Source of the DNA: Shewanella pneumatophori | Lineage (GTDB): Bacteria; Pseudomonadota; Gammaproteobacteria; Enterobacterales; Shewanellaceae | DNA: 64,000 bases | Direction: 5' to 3' | NCBI RefSeq assembly: GCF_023283895.1 | Contig: NZ_JAKILB010000004.1 | Coordinates: forward strand, 1 to 64,000 | Shown: positions 1-7,913 of the stretch, in pieces | Position numbering within the stretch: position 1 is the first letter of the stretch | Layout of the letters: each line of letters starts with the position of its first letter | Position numbers and translations under genes: made by a program | Notes under the pieces: generated by a model | Told to the model about the DNA's origin: nothing | The model's input: the letters and a program-made list of their open reading frames with translations, nothing else | Database searches by the model: none

Positions 1-68
1 GTTCCAATTGGTAGAACAGCGGTCTCCAAAACCGATGGTTGCGAGTTCGAGTCTTGCTACCCCTGCCA
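1..68 (+). tRNA. tRNA-Trp (CCA), 5' end cut by the window edge
   Basis: The 68 bases match positions 280-347 of the complete tRNA-Trp gene downstream without a difference. The anticodon loop reads CTCCAAA (anticodon CCA) and the 3' CCA is encoded. Only the first nine bases of the acceptor/D-arm side are missing, because the window starts there. Confidence 0.95.
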
Positions 69-75
69 AATTCAG

Positions 76-105
76 AAAAAGCCGAGCATTAGCTCGGCTT
101 TTTCG
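76..105 (+). terminator. Rho-independent terminator after the first tRNA-Trp
   Basis: A GCCGAGC/GCTCGGC stem with a short ATTA loop is followed by a T-run and preceded by A's. An identical copy follows the second tRNA-Trp, so the terminator was duplicated together with the tRNA. Confidence 0.9.
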
Positions 106-228
106 TATCTGTCGTTTAGCATTATTTTACTTGTGAATTTTATACTGGTTGGCATTGACTGTTATTGTTGCTAAACGCTAATGTTGGCTGAAAAACCTGC
201 AATTAGTCACTTACTCCTTAAATAGTGC

Positions 229-257
229 TTTACCTTTTAAAGCAGTTTAAGCATAAT
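229..257 (+). promoter_or_regulatory. Putative sigma-70 promoter of the second tRNA-Trp
   Basis: TTTACC (229-234) and CATAAT (252-257) are separated by exactly 17 bases, 13 bases before the mature 5' end of the tRNA. The same CATAAT -10 box occurs before the large tRNA array at 26595. Each tRNA-Trp copy may therefore be its own transcription unit. Confidence 0.6.
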
Positions 258-270
258 GCGTTCCGTCAAC

Positions 271-347
271 AGGGGTATAGTTCCAATTGGTAGAACAGCG
301 GTCTCCAAAACCGATGGTTGCGAGTTCGAGTCTTGCTACCCCTGCCA
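271..347 (+). tRNA. tRNA-Trp (CCA)
   Basis: The cloverleaf is complete: acceptor AGGGGTA pairs with TACCCCT, anticodon loop CTCCAAA gives anticodon CCA, the T-loop is TTCGAGT and the 3' CCA is encoded. Length is 77 nt. It is the second of two identical tandem copies with a repeat period of 279 bp. Confidence 0.97.
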
Positions 348-354
348 AATTCAG

Positions 355-384
355 AAAAAGCCGAGCATTAGCTCGGCTTTTTCG
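355..384 (+). terminator. Rho-independent terminator after the second tRNA-Trp
   Basis: Same GCCGAGC/GCTCGGC hairpin plus T-run as at 76-105. Confidence 0.9.
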
Positions 385-413
385 TATCTGCAATTTAGCT
401 TAATGTTATCGTC

Positions 414-449
414 TGCTTGAGTTGCTTGAGTTGCTTGAGTTGCTTGAGA
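414..449. repeat. 9-bp tandem repeat, four units
   Basis: The unit TGCTTGAGT occurs at 414, 423, 432 and 441, the last unit ending in A instead of T. It lies between the tRNA-Trp terminator and holD. The unit length is a multiple of three but no gene covers it. Confidence 0.9.
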
Positions 450-556
450 TAGTTGCTGGGCTTGTGAGGTTGTTATTATAAACCTGTTTAACTAAGCGGG
501 CGCTTACTGTTATGCTTTCGCTAATCCATTTATATCCTCTATTCGATTGAGTCGTC

Positions 557-904
557 ATGGAAAAGAATGCTTACCTTGATGCCATGGGCATTACTCGCTG
601 GAAAAAAGCTGTGCCTCAAAATGAAGTACTCACAGTGCTGGTAAACCCACTTAGAATTAAAGAGGTTGATAGCCCTATCATTAGTAAAGTGCTTGCTTTG
701 ATAGGTGTTGATATTGCTCATTGTCGTTTTGCTGTTAGGGCTGAAGCTAACGCTAATGTGATTTGGGATATGCGTGGTAAGCAAGCGGTTGCTGGTGACG
801 ATAGACTCATTTCTGCTCCTATTAATGAACTTGAAGCAAATATTGAAGCTAAAAGGGCGTTGTGGGGCAACATGCAGGCTTATATGGCTAAAAAGGGAAT
901 ATGA
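557..904 (+). CDS. holD: DNA polymerase III psi subunit
   Basis: Psi subunit of the replicative clamp-loader complex. In E. coli, psi bridges gamma/tau to chi and so to SSB. The 115 residues show the family's N-terminal pattern (MGITRWKKAVP, residues 10-20, compare LGITQW in E. coli) and the C-terminal RALWGNMQAY. The protein is somewhat shorter than E. coli HolD (137 residues), as is common in this poorly conserved family. It overlaps rimI by 4 bp (ATGA), the same translational coupling known for holD-rimI in E. coli; this neighbour is the strongest support for the call. Confidence 0.85.
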   Translation: MEKNAYLDAMGITRWKKAVPQNEVLTVLVNPLRIKEVDSPIISKVLALIGVDIAHCRFAVRAEANANVIWDMRGKQAVAGDDRLISAPINELEANIEAKRALWGNMQAYMAKKGI

Positions 905-1353
905 TGCTTCCTGTATTGTTATCTGAAGATATGTCTTCTCAAATGGCTATTGTTGCTTCGAGAGCTCACAGTCACCCGATGAGTGAAGCAAGTATTAAGA
1001 GCTGTTTTGGTCATTTGTATACAAGCTTTGGGATTATCGAAGATGATTCGCTTTGTGGCTTTGCGATTTTGCATCAAATCTTTGAAGACGCAACCTTGAT
1101 GGATATTTGTGTTGATCCTCTATCTCAAGGAAAGGGCTTTGGCAAAGCGCTACTAACAGCCGTTATTGCTGCAAGTAAAGAAAAGGGGGCTGAGGTACTT
1201 TTACTTGAAGTGAGACAATCTGGTTCTACTGCAAGAGCACTATATGAATCGCTTGGTTTCGAAACTACAGGTGTGCGTAAGGGCTACTATAAAACCCAAA
1301 CTGGCACAGAGGATGCGATATTGATGCAGTTGGTATTAACCATTACAGACTAA
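901..1353 (+). CDS. rimI: Ribosomal protein S18 alanine N-acetyltransferase
   Basis: GNAT-fold enzyme that acetylates the N-terminal alanine of ribosomal protein S18 using acetyl-CoA. The acetyl-CoA pyrophosphate loop QGKGFG lies at residues 76-81. Glu103 and Tyr115 fall exactly where the catalytic base and acid were assigned in Salmonella RimI, and the LYESLGF motif (114-120) is intact. At 150 residues it has the usual length. The start overlaps the holD stop, so the two are translationally coupled. A terminator follows at 1391. Confidence 0.95.
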   Translation: MMLPVLLSEDMSSQMAIVASRAHSHPMSEASIKSCFGHLYTSFGIIEDDSLCGFAILHQIFEDATLMDICVDPLSQGKGFGKALLTAVIAASKEKGAEVLLLEVRQSGSTARALYESLGFETTGVRKGYYKTQTGTEDAILMQLVLTITD

Positions 1354-1390
1354 AGCGAGTCGACTTAAGGCTAAATAAATTAGTACAAAT

Positions 1391-1418
1391 AAAAATAGCG
1401 CCCAAAGGCGCTATTTTT
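1391..1418. terminator. Bidirectional terminator between rimI and lipA
   Basis: AAAAATAGCGCC and GGCGCTATTTTT form a near-perfect hairpin with A/T tails on both sides. It sits between converging rimI (+) and lipA (-) and can serve both. Confidence 0.88.
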
Positions 1419-1436
1419 ATTGCTACAAAGAGGATA

Positions 1437-2402
1437 TTACTTAACTTCTTTGCCTTGGGCTTGCAGATCTGCGTGGTAGCTTGAGCGAACTAGTGGACCA
1501 CAAGCTGCATGAGTAAAGCCGATGCTTTCTGCAAGCTCTTTTAGCTCATCAAACTCAGCAGGCGATACATAGCGCTCTACTGGTAAGTGGAACTTAGATG
1601 GCTGCAGATACTGACCTAAAGTTAGCATTTCAACGTTATGAGCGCGTAAGTCATGTAATACTTGTGCGATTTCTTCGTTGCTTTCACCTAGACCCATCAT
1701 CAAACCTGACTTGGTTGGAATATTAGGGTGACGATCTTTAAACTTCTTCAATAGATCAAGCGACCATTGATAGTTAGCACCTGGGCGCGCTTTGCGGTAA
1801 TGCATTGGCGCCGTCTCTAGATTGTGGTTAAACACATCTGGTGGCTCAGTGGCTAAGATCTCCAGTGCTGCATCAATACGGCCGCGGAAATCAGGAACCA
1901 AAGTTTCAATCTTAATCTCTGGATTGAGTAAACGAATTTCGCGAATACAATCAGCAAAGTGCTGTGCACCGCCGTCACGTAAATCATCACGGTCAACTGA
2001 AGTAATAACAACGTACTTCAATTTCATATCTTTAATGGTTTGAGCTAATTTCTTTGGCTCTTCAGCATCAGGCTTTAGCGGACGACCATGGGCTACATCG
2101 CAGAATGGACAGCGACGAGTACAAATCGCGCCTAAGATCATAAAGGTCGCGGTGCCGTGGTTAAAGCACTCAGACAGATTCGGGCAAGATGCCTCTTCAC
2201 AAACTGAATGTAAGCCATTTTTACGCAGAGCTTGTTTAATATCGGTAATACGCTGATTTGATGCAGGTAACTTTACTCGCAGCCAATCAGGCTTTCTAAG
2301 CATGGTGTCACGTTCAGATGGCACCACTTTCACAGGGATGCGCGAAACCTTATCGGCGTCTCTTAGTTTAACGCCAGGTTGTAATCTTTCAGGCCTATTC
2401 AT
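1437..2402 (-). CDS. lipA: Lipoyl synthase
   Basis: Radical SAM enzyme that inserts two sulfurs into octanoyl groups on the E2 and GcvH proteins, completing the lipoyl cofactor. The auxiliary [4Fe-4S] cysteines are 68, 73 and 79, and the radical SAM CxxxCxxC cysteines are 94, 98 and 101, the same numbering as in E. coli. Total length (321) also equals E. coli LipA. The C-terminal RSSYHAD carries the serine that ligates the sacrificial cluster. The start overlaps the lipB 3' end by 8 bp. E. coli has an extra gene (ybeF) between lipB and lipA that is absent here. Confidence 0.98.
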   Translation of the reverse strand: MNRPERLQPGVKLRDADKVSRIPVKVVPSERDTMLRKPDWLRVKLPASNQRITDIKQALRKNGLHSVCEEASCPNLSECFNHGTATFMILGAICTRRCPFCDVAHGRPLKPDAEEPKKLAQTIKDMKLKYVVITSVDRDDLRDGGAQHFADCIREIRLLNPEIKIETLVPDFRGRIDAALEILATEPPDVFNHNLETAPMHYRKARPGANYQWSLDLLKKFKDRHPNIPTKSGLMMGLGESNEEIAQVLHDLRAHNVEMLTLGQYLQPSKFHLPVERYVSPAEFDELKELAESIGFTHAACGPLVRSSYHADLQAQGKEVK

Positions 2403-3060
2403 ATGACTCTGGTAATCCTTGGTGGTGAACTAGCTTATCTAAACCGAGTTCTTGGCTGAGAGTTTCAATTAGCTGCAGACCTGCGTCTTCGACGGTTTGT
2501 GGTCCACCAAGCTGCTTGCATTGGATCATTTCCATACCAGCGTAACCACAAGGGTTAATACGCTGAAATGGCGACATATCCATATCGACATTAAGGGCCA
2601 ATCCATGGAATGAACATCCTTTACGGATCCGTAAACCTAAGGATGCAATTTTGCGTTCTTCAACATAAACCCCTGGTGCATCAGCTTTGGCATAGGCTTC
2701 TATCTGATGACGCTTAAGCATGTTGATAATGCTTTGCTCAATATGGGTGACAAGTTGGCGTACACCCACTTTAAGCCGCTTAATATCGAGGAGAGGGTAA
2801 ACAACCAGCTGTCCTGGCCCGTGATAGGTCACTTGGCCACCTCGGTCAACCTGAATAACAGGAATGTCACCTGGGTTTAGGATGTGCTCACTCTTGCCTG
2901 CTTGGCCTTGAGTAAATACTGGATTATGTTCAACAATCCAGATCTCATCTTGACTGTTTTCATCGCGATTATCTGTGTAGTGCTGCATTGCATGCCACAC
3001 AGTTTCGTAATCTTGTTTACCTAAATTGCGAATGTGCAAAGCGTTGTCGTACAAGGGCAA
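2395..3060 (-). CDS. lipB: Octanoyl-[acyl carrier protein]:protein octanoyltransferase
   Basis: Transfers octanoate from acyl carrier protein to lipoyl domains, supplying the substrate of LipA. The conserved VTYHGPGQ motif is at residues 77-84. Lys137 (KIASLG) and Cys171 (NPCGYAG) correspond to the catalytic Lys/Cys dyad of the family. Length is 221 residues, close to E. coli (213). The 88-bp leader between DUF493 and lipB carries a near-consensus CRP site, suggesting lipBA can be transcribed separately from the upstream genes. Confidence 0.97.
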   Translation of the reverse strand: MPLYDNALHIRNLGKQDYETVWHAMQHYTDNRDENSQDEIWIVEHNPVFTQGQAGKSEHILNPGDIPVIQVDRGGQVTYHGPGQLVVYPLLDIKRLKVGVRQLVTHIEQSIINMLKRHQIEAYAKADAPGVYVEERKIASLGLRIRKGCSFHGLALNVDMDMSPFQRINPCGYAGMEMIQCKQLGGPQTVEDAGLQLIETLSQELGLDKLVHHQGLPESYE

Positions 3061-3108
3061 CCTCTCCCCTCAAATATTTGTGGGGGCTATTATACGCTGC
3101 AAAATGAC

Positions 3109-3130
3109 AAATGTAATCTAGATCACATTT
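3109..3130 (-). promoter_or_regulatory. Near-consensus CRP (cAMP receptor protein) binding site
   Basis: The first half is AAATGTAATCT and the second is AGATCACATTT. Together they differ from the 22-bp E. coli CRP consensus at one base (TGTAA instead of TGTGA). The site lies about 50-70 bp upstream of the lipB start, between lipB and the DUF493 gene. Whether it activates or represses cannot be read from the sequence. Confidence 0.7.
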
Positions 3131-3148
3131 ATCATTGATGAGTAATAT

Positions 3149-3415
3149 TTAAAGTACGCGTTTTACACCGTCAATTGCGGCCAATTCGGTGTAAAGTTGT
3201 TCAATGTGATCTTTACTGGTTACTGTTACGCGGATAGTTACTGAGTAGTAAGTACCTTTGCTTGATGCTTTAGTTGATGGTGCGTAGTCACCTGGAGCTA
3301 AGCTTTGTGCTACAGCTACAACGCGATCAGCTAGTGTTTCGCTTGCATCGCCAACAACTTTAAATGGAAATGAATTAGGAAATTCCATTAACTCATCAAA
3401 TTTAGTCTCTAACAT
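3149..3415 (-). CDS. ybeD: YbeD/DUF493 family protein
   Basis: Small 88-residue protein of the DUF493 family, with a ferredoxin-like fold resembling ACT/regulatory domains in the E. coli member. Its molecular role is not settled. The family pattern is visible in the N-terminal [11 protein letters not shown] and the C-terminal GVKRVL. It sits between dacA and lipB as in E. coli, which makes the assignment firm although function stays unknown. No membrane segment or signal peptide is visible. Confidence 0.92.
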   Translation of the reverse strand: MLETKFDELMEFPNSFPFKVVGDASETLADRVVAVAQSLAPGDYAPSTKASSKGTYYSVTIRVTVTSKDHIEQLYTELAAIDGVKRVL

Positions 3416-3632
3416 TTTTTTGCTCTCAACAATTTCAATTACACTTATATGGTGGCAATTATACCTAATTCAAGGCCGATGCGCTTGTTTGATAGTAATG
3501 CTTAGTAGATGTGGATTCACACTTTGGTTTTTGCCAATAAACTTACAGGTGAAGTGAACTACAAGAAGTTAGCTGCTGATGAGGGCGGGAACTGTTAAAA
3601 TATTGATGCAAATAGAGATAAGTTAAAAAACT

Positions 3633-3660
3633 AAAAAGCCACCCGAAGGTGGCTTTTTGC
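3633..3660. terminator. Terminator downstream of dacA
   Basis: AAAAAGCCACC and GGTGGCTTTTT form a hairpin with a 4-base loop. On the minus strand it lies 15 bases after the dacA stop. The rest of the 3416-3674 gap shows only a 29-codon open frame that I do not count as a gene. Confidence 0.85.
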
Positions 3661-3674
3661 TAGGTTACTTTAGC

Positions 3675-4847
3675 TTAGCTAAACCAGCCAGAAAACATCT
3701 GCTTAAAGTAATCCATTAATTTGCTAAACCAGCTACCTTCATTAACTTCTTGTAGAGTAACAAGTGGGAACTGAGCAATATCTTTACCGTTAAGTTGGAA
3801 ATAGATACGACCAACAGTTTCACCTTTAGCAATTGGTGCTTTTAGCTCTTTGGTTAGTTCAAAGTTTGCTTGTAGGTTTTTAGCTTGGCCGCGGCTGATT
3901 GTGATTGGTGTATCAGTGGTTACACCTAGATCAACAGTTTCACGATCGCCGTACCATATCTTCTGGGTAACGAAAGTGTCACCTGCAGAATATGGAGTAA
4001 CTGTTTCAAAGAAACGGAAGCCATAGTTAAGTAGTTTCTTACTTTCAGCTTTGCGTGCAGCTTCACTCTTAGTACCCATAACTACCGAGATTAGACGCAT
4101 GCCATCTTTCGTTGCTGAAGTAACAAGGTTAAAACCTGCACCTGAAGTGTGGCCCGTTTTGATACCATCAACACTTAAGCTTTTATCCCATAACAAGCCA
4201 TTACGGTTGTACTGCTTAATGCCGTTATAAGTGAACGATTTCTCTTTGTATACTGCGTATTCTTCTGGTACGTCACGAATAATCGCAGCACCTAGAATCG
4301 CCATATCGTAAGCGGTGGTTTTGTGGTTATCTGAATCTAAACCATGGCTGTTTTCAAAATAGCTATCTTGCATATTTAGCTGTTTTGCCCATGAGTTCAT
4401 TAAATCAACAAAGCCGTCTTCGGTACCGGCAATATGTTCTGCCATAGCAACACAAGCATCGTTACCTGACTGAATAATAATGCCTTTGTTTAGATCTTCT
4501 ACAGAAACGGTTTTACCGACTTCGATAAACATTTTTGAAGAGTCAGGGAAGTTCTTCGACCAAGCATTTTTACTGATGGTTACTTCATCGCTTGGAGAGA
4601 TGTTGCCAACTTTTATTTCGTGACCAATAACATAACTGGTCATCATCTTGGTCAAACTGGCTGGATTTAGGCTTTCGTAAGCATTTTCTTCTGCGATAAT
4701 TTGGCCTGTGTTGTAGTCCATTAACACATAAGCTTTAGCTGCTACAGTAGGTGCATTTGGGGTGACAACAGGAGCGGCTTGTGCTGACAATACGGCGACT
4801 GAGCTCGCAAGCAAAAGCGTTTTTAGAGGTTTGTTCAGTAAATTCAT
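3675..4847 (-). CDS. dacA: D-alanyl-D-alanine carboxypeptidase (penicillin-binding protein 5 type)
   Basis: Periplasmic low-molecular-weight PBP that removes the terminal D-Ala from pentapeptide stems and limits cross-linking. I start it at the ATG giving MNLLNKPLKT, 24 codons inside the longest frame, because a signal peptide follows directly (hydrophobic to about residue 22, cleavage near AQA/AP). Active-site motifs are SLTK (64-67), SGN (127-129) and KTG (230-232). The C-terminal WFSKLMDYFKQMFSGWFS is the amphipathic membrane anchor typical of PBP5/6. Length is 390 residues. The mltB and rlpA genes upstream belong to the same cell-wall cluster. Confidence 0.96.
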   Translation of the reverse strand: MNLLNKPLKTLLLASSVAVLSAQAAPVVTPNAPTVAAKAYVLMDYNTGQIIAEENAYESLNPASLTKMMTSYVIGHEIKVGNISPSDEVTISKNAWSKNFPDSSKMFIEVGKTVSVEDLNKGIIIQSGNDACVAMAEHIAGTEDGFVDLMNSWAKQLNMQDSYFENSHGLDSDNHKTTAYDMAILGAAIIRDVPEEYAVYKEKSFTYNGIKQYNRNGLLWDKSLSVDGIKTGHTSGAGFNLVTSATKDGMRLISVVMGTKSEAARKAESKKLLNYGFRFFETVTPYSAGDTFVTQKIWYGDRETVDLGVTTDTPITISRGQAKNLQANFELTKELKAPIAKGETVGRIYFQLNGKDIAQFPLVTLQEVNEGSWFSKLMDYFKQMFSGWFS

Positions 4848-4950
4848 ATTAATAATGCACGTCTTAATAGTTTGGTATGAAGAAAGTGTAATTCCTGCGA
4901 GTATATCATTAGTCGACAACGGAATTCAGCGTTGGTTCATTAAACATGGT

Positions 4951-5733
4951 TCATTCAGTAAGCAGATAACTGCTTGGGTAACCCTCTGTTTTTAGCTTTT
5001 CTGTTAGCTTATTGGCGAGAGTTGACTGAGAAATCGGTCCAAGTTGCAATCTATATAAGTTATCGCCGCTTTGAACTCGGCTTTTTACTTGGTATTTTTG
5101 CTCAAGGCTGTTAGCTAAACTTTCAATGCGCTCTTTACTCGAAGATGCGACAACTTGAATATAATGTTGCTTAGTACCTTTTAATTCTGCAAGCGCGGCT
5201 GATTCTGGAACGGCGATATAAATGACTTCTAAGCTAACGTTTGCTGTTCCTGTTTTTAGCATGTCGAGTCGGTGAGCGGCTGCATAGGAGAGATCGATAA
5301 CACGGTCTTCATGGAACGGACCTCTATCGTTTACGCGCACTATAACGGTTTTGTCATTTTTAAGGTTAGTGACCTTTACGTAGCTAGGCAGTGGCAAAGT
5401 TTTATGAGCCGCTGACATAGAATACATATCATAGGTTTCGCCGTTTGAAGTCAGGTGGCCATGAAACTTAGCGCCATACCATGAGGCAATACCTTTCTCT
5501 GCGTAGCCTTCGCCTGTACTCATCACATTGTAGCTTTTACCTAAAACGGTGTAAGTGCTTTTGTTACCGCCGCGGCTGTAGGGCTCATACTTAGGGTGAG
5601 CGTCTTCTACTTTGGTTACATCTGGCGCAGAGGTGGGGGCCTTATCGTTGTCAATCTCATAACGACCGCTACTCGAACACGCTGAGAGCGCTGCAATGAC
5701 AACTAAAATACTAAGGACTTTATTGAGTAACAT
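4951..5733 (-). CDS. rlpA: Septal-ring lytic transglycosylase RlpA family lipoprotein
   Basis: Outer-membrane lipoprotein with a lipobox LSAC (Cys19). The double-psi beta-barrel domain is at about residues 75-170 (ASWYGAKFHGHLTSNGE, then VRVNDRGPFHEDRVIDLS). The C-terminal SPOR domain (about 185-260) binds denuded septal glycan. In Pseudomonas, RlpA cleaves naked glycan strands and E. coli RlpA appears inactive. The wall-active signature GPF-RVIDLS is present here, so activity is plausible but inferred. Its start overlaps the mltB 3' end by 14 bp. Confidence 0.94.
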   Translation of the reverse strand: MLLNKVLSILVVIAALSACSSSGRYEIDNDKAPTSAPDVTKVEDAHPKYEPYSRGGNKSTYTVLGKSYNVMSTGEGYAEKGIASWYGAKFHGHLTSNGETYDMYSMSAAHKTLPLPSYVKVTNLKNDKTVIVRVNDRGPFHEDRVIDLSYAAAHRLDMLKTGTANVSLEVIYIAVPESAALAELKGTKQHYIQVVASSSKERIESLANSLEQKYQVKSRVQSGDNLYRLQLGPISQSTLANKLTEKLKTEGYPSSYLLTE

Positions 5734-6718
5734 AAGCTTTCTTTAATTCCTGACTAAACTGATAAACCGCCATAGCATACAGTGGGCTACGGTTATAACG
5801 GGTGATAACATAAAAGTTCTTAAGCCCTAACCAGTATTCATCGTGATCAGCTTGCTCAAGTTTAACTAACATAGCTGGCTGTGACACATCTAAATCCATA
5901 GACTCTGCTAGTGCGACTTCTGGTGATAAGATATCTGCAACCTTGTAGTGCAAGCGCTCACCAGACCATGTTTTTAGGTTATCAGGTAAGTCTTTATTCA
6001 AGGTTAATTGTAATGTTACCGGTTGACCTTTTTGCCAGCCATGCTGGTGAAAATAGTTAGCTACGCTGCCTATGGCATCTGCTTTACTGTTTAACAAGTC
6101 ACGCTTACCGTCATTGTCAAAATCGACTGCGTAGTGGCGGTAGCTAGACGGAATAAATTGGCCAAAGCCCATTGCTCCAGCATAAGAACCTTTCAAGTTA
6201 TTAATATCTAACCGCTCTTCCTTTACTAATGACTGCAAGTTTGCAAATTCACTGCGGAAGAACTTAGCTCTTGGTGGATAGTGGAAGCCTAAAGTATAGA
6301 GGGCATCTTTTACTGGGTAGTTACCCATATAACCGCCGTAAAAGGTTTCGATACCGATAATTGCTACGATAATTTGCGGGTCGACATTAAATTCTTTTGA
6401 AGCTTTAGCAATAAGATCCGCATGTTCATTCCAAAAGGCTAAACCTTTATCGAGACGCTTTTCAGTTAGAAAAATAGGGTAGTACTGATGCCAAGGTTTA
6501 GCTTCCCAAGGCTTAGTCATAGCATCAATTACTGCTTGGTTGTATTCGGCATTGGCAATGAATTGGCTGATTTCGTCAGGCTCGAAGCCTTTTTCAGTTT
6601 GAGTTTTCATAAACTCAGCTTTGAGTGCATCAACTTCAGCTGATGTTGGGGCTGCAATGGCAGAGCAAGAGAGAAAAGTGAAAGCCATAGGTGTAACTAA
6701 GCGCTTAAAAAAATTCAT
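5720..6718 (-). CDS. mltB: Lytic murein transglycosylase B
   Basis: Cleaves the MurNAc-GlcNAc bond of peptidoglycan with formation of a 1,6-anhydro end. The catalytic glutamate is Glu124 in IGIETFYGG, and the GAMGFGQFIPSSY motif that builds the sugar-binding cleft follows. An N-terminal signal peptide ends near AIAA (residue 23). The only cysteine there is not in a good lipobox, so it may be soluble rather than lipid-anchored like E. coli MltB. Length is 332 residues. The gene is inserted between rodA and rlpA, where E. coli has none. Confidence 0.94.
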   Translation of the reverse strand: MNFFKRLVTPMAFTFLSCSAIAAPTSAEVDALKAEFMKTQTEKGFEPDEISQFIANAEYNQAVIDAMTKPWEAKPWHQYYPIFLTEKRLDKGLAFWNEHADLIAKASKEFNVDPQIIVAIIGIETFYGGYMGNYPVKDALYTLGFHYPPRAKFFRSEFANLQSLVKEERLDINNLKGSYAGAMGFGQFIPSSYRHYAVDFDNDGKRDLLNSKADAIGSVANYFHQHGWQKGQPVTLQLTLNKDLPDNLKTWSGERLHYKVADILSPEVALAESMDLDVSQPAMLVKLEQADHDEYWLGLKNFYVITRYNRSPLYAMAVYQFSQELKKAYVTQ

Positions 6719-6806
6719 TTACAGGCAGTCCTTATTAAACGAATAGCATTGTGGTAGGTAATATTGAATGCGCCACAATGCTAATAATGTTGTGTATTGA
6801 GCTATT

Positions 6807-7913
6807 TTACCTATCGATAAAACGTCTATGAGTATGGATACTCATTAAGATGCCAAAACCGACCATTAGTGTCAGCATAGATGTACCACCATAACTGATT
6901 AATGGCAACGGAACACCTACAACGGGTAAAAGGCCTGAAACCATACCAATGTTGACAAAAATATAGACGAAGAAGGTTAAGGTAATACTACCCGCTAGTA
7001 AACGAGCAAAACTGGTTTGCGCGCGTGAGGCAATGACCAAGCCGCGGCCAATAATATAAAGGTAAAGTGCCAGCAGCAGTAAAGCACCGATTAAACCAAA
7101 CTCTTCACCGATAACTGCAAAAATAAAGTCAGTATGACGCTCAGGTAAAAACTCCAATTGCGATTGAGTTCCCTGTAGCCAACCTTTTCCAAATAGACCG
7201 CCAGAACCAATGGCAATCTTAGATTGAATAATATGGTAGCCTGCACCGAGAGGATCTTTTTCTGGGTCGAGCAGGGTCAATACACGAGTACGCTGGTAGT
7301 CATGCATTAAGAAAAACCACAGTACAGGTAACATAGCCAGTACACTACCAATGAAACTACCTACAATACGCCAGCTCATACCCGATAAAAACAGTACGAA
7401 AATACCCGAGGCGGCAACCAAAATTGAGGTGCCAAGATCCGGCTGTTTAGCAATTAGGATTGTCGGAACGAGTAAGATTACCCCTGCACCAGCGAGATAG
7501 CGCTTTTTAGGTGGCAGTGGGAACTTACTGATGTACCACGCCATAGTAATAGGGAAGGCGAGTTTCATTAGTTCAGATGGCTGAAACTCCATAAAACCAA
7601 GGTTTAACCAGCGCTGTGCCCCTTTATTGATTTCACCAAAAAAGTGCACACCTATCAGTAGAATAATACCTGTTATATAGATTGGAAACGCCCAGCGTCT
7701 GAGTACCTCTGGGTTAATTTGCGCAACCGCGAACATCACCACTAACGATAAGCCCATGCGAAAAAGCTGACGATCCATCAGCGCGAGATCTTCACCGCCA
7801 GCAGAGTAAATCACGAAAAGTCCAAAGCCCATCAGTGCTAATAGACCGAATAACAGTGGCAAGTCTATGTGTAAGCGTTGCCAGATGTTTGGACGGGTAT
7901 TGTGTGCACTCAT
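6807..7913 (-). CDS. mrdB: Rod shape-determining protein RodA (SEDS peptidoglycan polymerase)
   Basis: Polytopic inner-membrane glycosyltransferase of the SEDS family that polymerises lipid II during cell elongation in complex with PBP2. The 368 residues contain about ten hydrophobic helices and the SEDS signatures [12 protein letters not shown] near the middle and [11 protein letters not shown] near the C-terminus. The start codon overlaps the mrdA stop by 4 bp, so the two partner enzymes are coupled. The gene is also called rodA. Confidence 0.97.
   Translation of the reverse strand: MSAHNTRPNIWQRLHIDLPLLFGLLALMGFGLFVIYSAGGEDLALMDRQLFRMGLSLVVMFAVAQINPEVLRRWAFPIYITGIILLIGVHFFGEINKGAQRWLNLGFMEFQPSELMKLAFPITMAWYISKFPLPPKKRYLAGAGVILLVPTILIAKQPDLGTSILVAASGIFVLFLSGMSWRIVGSFIGSVLAMLPVLWFFLMHDYQRTRVLTLLDPEKDPLGAGYHIIQSKIAIGSGGLFGKGWLQGTQSQLEFLPERHTDFIFAVIGEEFGLIGALLLLALYLYIIGRGLVIASRAQTSFARLLAGSITLTFFVYIFVNIGMVSGLLPVVGVPLPLISYGGTSMLTLMVGFGILMSIHTHRRFIDR

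Noticed and set aside
3509..3598. 29-codon plus-strand frame starting MWIHTLVFANK in the DUF493-dacA gap
   Set aside because: Too short, no ribosome site, no recognised family; could be a fragment but nothing supports it.
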